From Cupriavidus nantongensis (GTDB lineage Bacteria; Pseudomonadota; Gammaproteobacteria; Burkholderiales; Burkholderiaceae): a stretch of 64,000 nucleotides of DNA. The DNA is taken from NCBI RefSeq assembly GCF_001598055.1, contig NZ_CP014844.1:1612001-1676000 (forward strand), read 5' to 3'. The notes beneath the pieces were generated by a model, which was not told where the DNA came from, did no database searches, and saw only the letters and a program-made list of their open reading frames with translations. The position numbers and the translations under genes are program-made. Below are positions 59,955 to 64,000 of the stretch, in pieces. Every line of letters starts with the position of its first letter. Position 1 is the first letter of the stretch.

Positions 59955-60187
59955 CACGCAGCCTTCGAGACTTGTTGGACTTCAGCGGCTTCCTCGGCCA
60001 CGACTTCGCGGAGCAGCTGCTCGGCGTAGGAAACGACTTGGGTCTTGTCGATCGAGCCCCAGGCCACGCGCTTCTCCGCTGCAGCGATGTAGTTGCGCAG
60101 CAGTAGGGCGGCCTTACGTCCGAGCGCCAACTGATTGAGAAACGCGCGCTCTGCGGCTGTGCCGTAAGAGAGTTCCGTGGTGTTCAT
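59954..60187 (-). CDS. Small helical phage protein, 77 aa
   Basis: Starts MNTTELSYGTAAERAFLNQL at 60187, with AAGGAG upstream. Helical, ending in an acidic EVVAEEAAEVQQVSKAA segment. It overlaps its neighbours by ATGA and TGATG. Unknown function. Confidence 0.68.
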   Translation of the reverse strand: MNTTELSYGTAAERAFLNQLALGRKAALLLRNYIAAAEKRVAWGSIDKTQVVSYAEQLLREVVAEEAAEVQQVSKAA

Positions 60188-60357
60188 GCTTGCTCCTTGG
60201 CGCGGGAGAGTACTGCTTTTGCGGTGCGGTACAGGCTGGTCTGCTGCACGCCTTTGCCGCGCATGTCGTCGCACTGGACATAGCGCTCGACCACCTCCGC
60301 TAGTTCTCGAATCAGCTTGTCCCGATCGGTTTGAGATAGAGATTGATCGCAGGTCAT
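60184..60357 (-). CDS. Small phage protein, 57 aa
   Basis: A 57-codon ORF: MTCDQSLSQTDRDKLIRELA, EVVERYVQCDDMRGKGV, ending SRAKEQA. Its ATG overlaps the upstream stop (60354-60357) and its stop overlaps the next start (60184-60187), both by ATGA. Helical, basic C-terminus. Unknown function. Confidence 0.6.
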   Translation of the reverse strand: MTCDQSLSQTDRDKLIRELAEVVERYVQCDDMRGKGVQQTSLYRTAKAVLSRAKEQA

Positions 60358-60653
60358 GCCGCAGCCCTTCCGCCCTCAGTCAGCGATTCCACGGCGTCGG
60401 CTTCGAGCTGCTCGATGAACGCCTTGGAGAAGATGTCCTGCATGGGGGCGGACTCGCTGCCGTCGTCGTTGATCAGCCGGATGTCGCTGGCCTCGAACAT
60501 CGGCGTCTGGCCGATGCCGGGCGTGCTGAATTCGCCGGTGACCGACCAGAACAGGCCGGCGGTCATGACCACAGTGCTGACTTCGTCTGCGCGCAGCTGC
60601 CGACGGGGGCAGATGCGAGTGGGTGGGATCGGGGAGGGCATTGCGAGCTCCAT
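60354..60653 (-). CDS. First gene of the leftward early operon, 99 aa, unknown
   Basis: MELAMPSPIPPTRICPRRQLRAD starts the protein (GAAGG upstream of 60653; a Met at 60641 is possible). A beta-rich middle (FWSVTGEFSTPGIGQTPMFEASDIRLI) and a helical acidic end (MQDIFSKAFIEQLEADAVESLTEGG) follow. No family recognised. It is the first ORF after the leftward promoter, preceded by a leader of about 500 nt. Confidence 0.68.
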   Translation of the reverse strand: MELAMPSPIPPTRICPRRQLRADEVSTVVMTAGLFWSVTGEFSTPGIGQTPMFEASDIRLINDDGSESAPMQDIFSKAFIEQLEADAVESLTEGGRAAA

Positions 60654-60932
60654 CGGGGTTACCTTCGACGAAGCCGGGATTCAGGGGAGGGCGCGACAGT
60701 TCTGCTATGCTCGCCGAGCCGACGAGCACTCAGCTCCCGGACGCGGTTGAGTGCCGCGTAACGGTGATCCTCGAAAACATCTGGCGGTACCGGATGGATG
60801 TCCGGCAGGGCGCAAGCCCGTGCACCAGTTGCCGTAGGGGTGAGCCGCTGCGGGTCGCTATCCTAGGCGGCGATCCGCAAGCCAACCCTAAACCAGTTGG
60901 CAGCGCTGCCAGCGAAGACAGGGCCACTCGCC

Positions 60933-61016
60933 ATGTTGGAACTGACGGTAAAACTGAAGCTCAGCGGCAAGCAACTCCAAGCTCTAATCGGATTGCTCAT
61001 GCTGTTCTTCAGCTAG
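60933..61016 (+). CDS. Possible 27-residue ORF in the control region
   Basis: A short plus-strand ORF encoding a basic then hydrophobic peptide (MLELTVKLKLSGKQLQA, then LIGLLMLFFS). It is followed at once by a GC-rich hairpin (61022-61043). The profile (basic then hydrophobic tail) resembles small membrane peptides. The ribosome-binding site is weak (ACAGGG, 12 bases away). May be chance. Confidence 0.3.
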   Translation: MLELTVKLKLSGKQLQALIGLLMLFFS

Positions 61017-61021
61017 TTGTA

Positions 61022-61079
61022 CCCCGGCCCCTTTGGGGCTGGGCTCTCGCTGGCGGGCCGGTGGTCACGACACCGGCCC
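61022..61079. other. Two strong hairpins in the prophage control region
   Basis: GCCCC-TTT-GGGGC (61027-61039, extendable) and a perfect 9-bp stem GGGCCGGTG (61055-61063) with CACCGGCCC (61071-61079). Neither has a T-run. They lie in the 0.7-kb stretch 60654-61384, within the leftward leader or at the end of a plus-strand transcript. The stretch has no other gene apart from the possible 27-residue ORF. Confidence 0.55.
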
Positions 61080-61182
61080 GTCGTCACAAGCACGCATCCC
61101 TGCGCGCCCTCTCCTGAATCCCGACTTGTCAAAGAACGCTCACCTGGCACGGCTTCGTGCTGCTCGGTGAGTTGATGGAGTT

Positions 61183-61211
61183 ATTACACCAAACGGTGAA
61201 TAGATCGTCAA
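61183..61211 (-). promoter_or_regulatory. Leftward early promoter of the prophage
   Basis: On the minus strand: -35 TTGACG (61211-61206), 17-base spacer, -10 TGTAAT (61188-61183). A transcript would run into the early operon after a leader of about 520 nt. Operator copy 1 covers the -10 and spacer, copy 2 flanks the -35. Confidence 0.62.
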
Positions 61212-61226
61212 CACCAAACGGTGAAT
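61186..61226. promoter_or_regulatory. Two direct-repeat operators over the early promoter
   Basis: ACACCAAACGGTGAAT occurs twice exactly, at 61186-61201 and 61211-61226 (25 bp apart, between two and three helix turns); a partial third copy AATGGTGAAT follows at 61227. Each copy contains CACC-AAAC-GGTG, an inverted repeat suited to a dimeric repressor. No CI/Cro gene is in the window. Confidence 0.65.
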
Positions 61227-61236
61227 GAATGGTGAA

Positions 61237-61254
61237 TTGTGACTAATGTCACAA
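61237..61254. promoter_or_regulatory. TTGTGAC-TAAT-GTCACAA palindrome
   Basis: A perfect 7-bp inverted repeat around TAAT, just beside the direct-repeat operators. It is similar in shape to CRP/Fnr or phage repressor sites. The regulator is unknown. Confidence 0.5.
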
Positions 61255-61384
61255 TGTTCGCCCACGTCCAAGGAGAAGGCGCTGCCGCACAACGTGCCTA
61301 GTGCCGAGAAGGGGGAGTGGCGGAACAAGCGAAGCTACGGTCGGTATCGTCTAAACTGGCTCGACGCAATAGACAGGAGCCGCT

Positions 61385-61597
61385 ATGGATCCCGCAGACG
61401 TGATCGCCGCCTTCCAGCAGCTGGCGCTGGACGAGGAACTGGAACTAGATGTGGATGACGCTGTGGCCGGCCTGGCGCAGATCCTGGCCGACGAGCGGAT
61501 GCCGGAGGAGGTTAGGGTGGCGCTGGAGATGGTGGGTGCTACGCTCTACCGGGTGGGGTTGGAGCGGCGGATGGGGCCGGTGGGTGAGGAGGGGTAG
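61385..61597 (+). CDS. Acidic small phage protein, 70 aa
   Basis: MDPADVIAAFQQLALDEELELDVDDAVAG starts a strongly acidic, helical protein. AGGAG lies 6 bases before the ATG at 61385. It is the first rightward gene after the control region. No helix-turn-helix is visible, so it is not an obvious repressor. Function unknown. Confidence 0.68.
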   Translation: MDPADVIAAFQQLALDEELELDVDDAVAGLAQILADERMPEEVRVALEMVGATLYRVGLERRMGPVGEEG

Positions 61598-61677
61598 GAC
61601 TTGACCACCACGGGCAAGTCCTTTCGCTACAAGGGTTGGCGGGGAAGCGGCCACCAAACCACCAGGGCGAGGGCGTG

Positions 61678-61700
61678 AAAAAGCCCGCTAGGGGCGGGCT
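61678..61700 (-). terminator. Minus-strand terminator in the right part of the prophage
   Basis: Stem AGCCCGC (61682-61688) with GCGGGCT (61694-61700), loop TAGGG, followed by five T residues on the minus strand. It ends the gene at 61724. Confidence 0.75.
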
Positions 61701-61723
61701 GATCAATGGGCGTTCGGACTGGC

Positions 61724-62125
61724 CTATTTCTTGGCGGGTGTCTGCGGCGCTTGGCCGGGCACGTTGATGATGATGGGTGGCTGCGTCGCCACTTGAGCCG
61801 CAGGCGCGGAGGGTGGCTTGCTCGCGTTCCAGATGGTGAACATCAAGCCAAGGATACCGAGAACGAAGGTCCCGAACATGCCAAGCGTTGCTGTATGAGT
61901 CCAGCGATTGTTCTCGGCTATGGCCTTGTTGATGTCGGCGCGGATCTCCGCAACGTCTGCCTTGGTGGCGTAGTTTGCGCGCATGACTGCCACGTCCTGC
62001 TGGAGGGCGGCCATGGTGTCTTCGAGGGCTTTGACGCGGGGTTCCATAGCCTCAGTATAAGGAGGTTCTCCGCCGCCAGGAGGAACTTCGAACTCGCGGC
62101 GGGTAACCATGTCAGTTACCGCCAT
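61724..62125 (-). CDS. Membrane-anchored coiled-coil phage protein, 133 aa
   Basis: Starts MAVTDMVTRREFEVPPGGGEP at 62125, overlapping the zinc-ribbon gene by 14 bases (an ATG at 62110 is possible). It has a helical region (ALEDTMAALQQDVAVMRANYATKADVAEIRADINKAI), one membrane segment (about 85-107, TLGMFGTFVLGILGLMFTIWNA) and a Pro/Ala tail. Such proteins occur in phage lysogenic conversion or lysis regions; the function is unknown. Confidence 0.75.
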   Translation of the reverse strand: MAVTDMVTRREFEVPPGGGEPPYTEAMEPRVKALEDTMAALQQDVAVMRANYATKADVAEIRADINKAIAENNRWTHTATLGMFGTFVLGILGLMFTIWNASKPPSAPAAQVATQPPIIINVPGQAPQTPAKK

Positions 62126-62390
62126 AGATGAACTTTCGGAAGGTTTCCGGTAGGAAGTGTGCAACGAAGCCACATGTCAGGCATGTCAGCCCAGACACTG
62201 GCGTATGGCGCGACTCAGGGGAGCTGTCGGGCGAGAACATGCGCTGCCAGCCTATGGTCAGGCGGAAGTCCTTACCGGATATCGCTGACCAGTTCTCGTG
62301 GTGGCACATCGGACACACGAATTTCGTGGCCCTTCTTGCAAGGGCGGCCTCTATATCCGAGGCCGACGGGAAGGCACTCTGCTCTGCCAT
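62112..62390 (-). CDS. Zinc-ribbon phage protein, 92 aa
   Basis: A 92-residue protein with CPMC (in TKFVCPMCHHENW) and CLTC (in SGLTCLTCGFVAHF) pairs forming a zinc ribbon. It ends FIYGGN and overlaps the following membrane-protein gene. Probably binds nucleic acid or a protein; unknown. Confidence 0.75.
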   Translation of the reverse strand: MAEQSAFPSASDIEAALARRATKFVCPMCHHENWSAISGKDFRLTIGWQRMFSPDSSPESRHTPVSGLTCLTCGFVAHFLPETFRKFIYGGN

Positions 62391-62421
62391 TTCAACGTTT
62401 CCAAGCTAGGGACGGAGCGCT

Positions 62422-62610
62422 CTACCGGAGCAGCAGCACATCGGCCGTGGCGCCTTTCTGGAGGTCGGTACTAGACCGAATCTCCAGCACCTCAATGTAT
62501 TCCAGACAAACATCGTCCATGTGACCGCGCACGGCAAAGGTCACTGGCATTTCGCCTTTGCCGGCTTCCATCAATTGATCCAGGGCGTCGCGCAGTTCCG
62601 AGATCGTCAT
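62422..62610 (-). CDS. Small phage protein, 62 aa
   Basis: MTISELRDALDQLMEAGKGEMPVTFAVRGHMDDVCLEYIEVLEIRSS is an alpha/beta protein of a type seen in phage early regions. No motif. Lies between the DUF4214 and zinc-ribbon genes. Confidence 0.65.
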   Translation of the reverse strand: MTISELRDALDQLMEAGKGEMPVTFAVRGHMDDVCLEYIEVLEIRSSTDLQKGATADVLLLR

Positions 62611-62659
62611 GGTTCGTTAAGCTGTTTGGTGCGCCCGCCAAAGCGGGCTTGTCGCGGGG

Positions 62660-63649
62660 TTATCCCAGCCAGGTGATGTACTCAATTCCGTTCTGCATCT
62701 GGCCCAGCAGTTGCACATGGTTTTCCTGGCTATCCGCGAAATCGGCCAGCACCACATCACGACCCTTAGCGCCAGAGTCGATCTGCTGCACATAGAAGTC
62801 GAGTCCGGCTTGGTCCGGCGCGCGGTTCAGGATGTTGTCGTACAGCTCCGTCACGAACTCGGTAGTCGTCGGATTGGCCCCATAGAGGCCTCGGAACTCG
62901 TCGGAGTTGATGAAGTTGGCTGCGACCTCAACTGTGCTCATGCCGCCATCGAGCTTGCTGATCCAGAAGCCGAGGCCAACCTGGTCGGGTGAGCGGTCGA
63001 AAGCTGCCTTGTAGAGGCGAAATGCGTCGCCGGCAGAATCCTCGAAGTCGAAGGCAAGGCGCTTATCGGAAAAAATGATCCGCTCAATGCCATTCACATA
63101 GTAGTTTAATGCGGGCGTGTAAATAACGCGTTCACTCCCCTCCCAAGTAACCAGGCAGTCTTTGATTGGCTCGAGAATGACGTAGCTATCACGGCCAGTG
63201 CTGCTGGGCGGCCGATGGAATGGATTCGGCTCAGCATATATCAGCACGTTGTAGAAGGTTGGCGTGAAGTCGTTTGTTGTGGAAACTGATAGCGAAAGCG
63301 TTGTCTCCTTTGTAAATGTCAGATACCCACTTCCAGATGCCTGAGATGTATCGCCTGTCTGATATTTGTAATCGTAATAGACTCCTCCTGTGGCAGTGTC
63401 AAAGATCTTCATTTCCAAGTTGCCAGGCCCGGCGAACTCAAATTCGTAATTTACCCCCGGCTTCACAGTTACCGAGTAAGTGTCGCTGCTCGGAGTCGGA
63501 CCGGTGTCACGGTAATAGTTGAGGGTGCCGCTGACTACTGCGTCGCGTGTGTACCTGTAGCCATCTGGCGTAATGCGGATCTGGCCGTCTGTAGCTGGGA
63601 ATACTACGGGCAATTCAGGGTTGAAATAAATCGGCTTGCTTGCTGGCAT
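62660..63649 (-). CDS. DUF4214-domain protein with N-terminal beta domain
   Basis: A 329-residue protein. Residues about 30-150 look like a beta-sandwich (for example VSGTLNYYRDTG and STTNDFTPTFYNVLIYAEPN). The C-terminal 120 residues carry two DUF4214 units (LYKAAFDRSPDQVGLGFWISKL; LYDNILNRAPDQAGLDFYVQQI). DUF4214 usually occurs in secreted surface proteins and in some phage tail-associated or cargo proteins. No signal peptide. AGGAACGGGAC precedes the ATG. Its lower GC than the host genes suggests recent acquisition. Could be a tail-spike-like or lysogenic-conversion protein; not decided. Confidence 0.75.
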   Translation of the reverse strand: MPASKPIYFNPELPVVFPATDGQIRITPDGYRYTRDAVVSGTLNYYRDTGPTPSSDTYSVTVKPGVNYEFEFAGPGNLEMKIFDTATGGVYYDYKYQTGDTSQASGSGYLTFTKETTLSLSVSTTNDFTPTFYNVLIYAEPNPFHRPPSSTGRDSYVILEPIKDCLVTWEGSERVIYTPALNYYVNGIERIIFSDKRLAFDFEDSAGDAFRLYKAAFDRSPDQVGLGFWISKLDGGMSTVEVAANFINSDEFRGLYGANPTTTEFVTELYDNILNRAPDQAGLDFYVQQIDSGAKGRDVVLADFADSQENHVQLLGQMQNGIEYITWLG

Positions 63650-63760
63650 GTCCCGTTCCTCTCTTGTGGTAGGTCGGGAAACCCTAGCAAAGGCCGGCGC
63701 TGGGCGCAGTGATGAATCTCACAAGTCGTTGAATAACGAACTGGTGCAAGGGGGGATAAC

Positions 63761-63782
63761 AAAAAGGCCGCTCTAGGCGGCC
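63761..63782 (-). terminator. Terminator of the P63C gene
   Basis: Stem GGCCGC (63766-63771) with GCGGCC (63777-63782), loop TCTAG, followed by five T residues on the minus strand. It lies 16 bases past the P63C stop. The rest of 63650-63797 holds the DUF4214 promoter region; no gene seen. Confidence 0.72.
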
Positions 63783-63797
63783 ACTGAACTCTTGGTC

Positions 63798-64000
63798 TCA
63801 GTTGAAAGGCAAATTCAGCTGATTCCCGTCAAGGCGCGGGTAGCCTCGTTCGAGAGCGACCCTGAAATCTTGCCAGGTATCGGAGATCCGCAGGAGAAGC
63901 ATCACGCCCTCCAAGTGCCGTTCGAGCGCGGGGTGCCCAACTTCCTCCGTAAGCCATTGGTGATGCTTGGCCTTCCTATACCCTTTCTCGGTCCTGGGAT
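63798..64000 (-). CDS. P63C-domain phage protein, C-terminal fragment
   Basis: The minus-strand frame ending at TGA (63800-63798) is open to the window edge, giving the last 67 residues. The sequence (KGYRKAKHHQWLTEEVGHPAL, ERHLEGVMLLLRISDTWQDF, RLDGNQLNLPFN) matches the C-terminal P63C domain of phage proteins: a conserved Trp-Leu-Thr-Glu-Glu/Asp-x-Gly-His-Pro block, then a helix and a short end. Function of P63C proteins is not known. The N-terminus is off the window. Confidence 0.8.
   Translation of the reverse strand, partial: PRTEKGYRKAKHHQWLTEEVGHPALERHLEGVMLLLRISDTWQDFRVALERGYPRLDGNQLNLPFN

Larger units (their letters stand above)
43538..64000. mobile_element. Prophage, left end and early region (continues past the window)
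   Basis: From 43.5 kb the content changes to phage genes: a large serine recombinase at the boundary, a long minus-strand early operon to 60.65 kb, a control region with direct-repeat operators, and P63C- and DUF4214-type genes. The base composition drops towards the right edge. Host-type genes stop at the Nudix gene. No structural, packaging or lysis gene and no right attachment site lies in the window, so completeness cannot be judged. Confidence 0.88.

Noticed and set aside
62628..62650. Terminator after the DUF4214 gene
   Set aside because: A GCCCGC/GCGGGC hairpin exists, but there is no T-run on the minus strand, so it is not called.
1..64000. CRISPR arrays, rRNA genes, insertion sequences
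   Set aside because: No regularly spaced repeats, no rRNA-like sequence and no transposase ORF was seen on either strand.

Overview
The window is high-GC DNA from a Cupriavidus chromosome (Betaproteobacteria, Burkholderiales), close to C. necator/Ralstonia eutropha. The best marker is a 192-residue phasin that reads as PhaP1, with two operator-like palindromes at its promoter. It sits beside the pyruvate dehydrogenase cluster, whose E3 carries an N-terminal lipoyl domain. Supporting markers are a Bug-type binding protein, the Bpt/Aat aminoacyl-transferase pair and a beta-proteobacterial proteasome homologue (BPH-like).

Chromosomal part (1-43.5 kb). Region 1-6 kb: 3' end of an acetyl-CoA hydrolase/transferase, a small secreted repeat protein, a Bug receptor, and two identical tRNA-Lys(CTT) genes that bracket a LysR regulator and an 8-oxoguanine deaminase-like amidohydrolase. 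Region 6-14 kb: DUF1488, SulP transporter with MarR regulator, xthA-prlC (overlapping), folD and a small membrane protein. Region 14-25 kb: a PAS sensor kinase and FixJ-type regulator transcribed away from aceE-aceF-(proteasome homologue)-lpd. Region 25-31 kb: phaP1, a deacetylase-fold protein overlapping an EamA exporter, thioesterase, nitroreductase and a PBP7-like endopeptidase. Region 31-43.5 kb: a D-lactate/glycolate-type FAD oxidase with a GntR regulator, an IclR regulator divergent from lldE-lldF plus an unusual third gene, a TrpXYZ-like ABC transporter, pyrD, bpt-aat and a Nudix hydrolase.

Prophage part (43.5 kb to the right edge). A large serine recombinase at 43.5-45.2 kb marks the left end. 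Almost every gene from 43.5 to 60.7 kb is on the minus strand, and many start codons overlap the preceding stop (ATGA, GTGA or TGATG). This looks like one long early operon. It encodes nucleotide-type functions (HD hydrolase, MazG-like region), two DNA methyltransferases, a YqaJ exonuclease with a partner protein, KTSC, ASCH and J-domain proteins, and many small unknowns. A control region at 60.65-61.38 kb holds a sigma70-like leftward promoter overlapped by two direct-repeat operators, a palindrome, hairpins and a possible 27-residue ORF. Beyond it lie small phage genes, a DUF4214 protein and the C-terminus of a P63C-domain protein cut by the window edge. Structural and lysis genes, a recognisable CI/Cro pair and the right attachment site are not in the window.

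All identifications come from reading the sequence and remembered family motifs; no database search was run.
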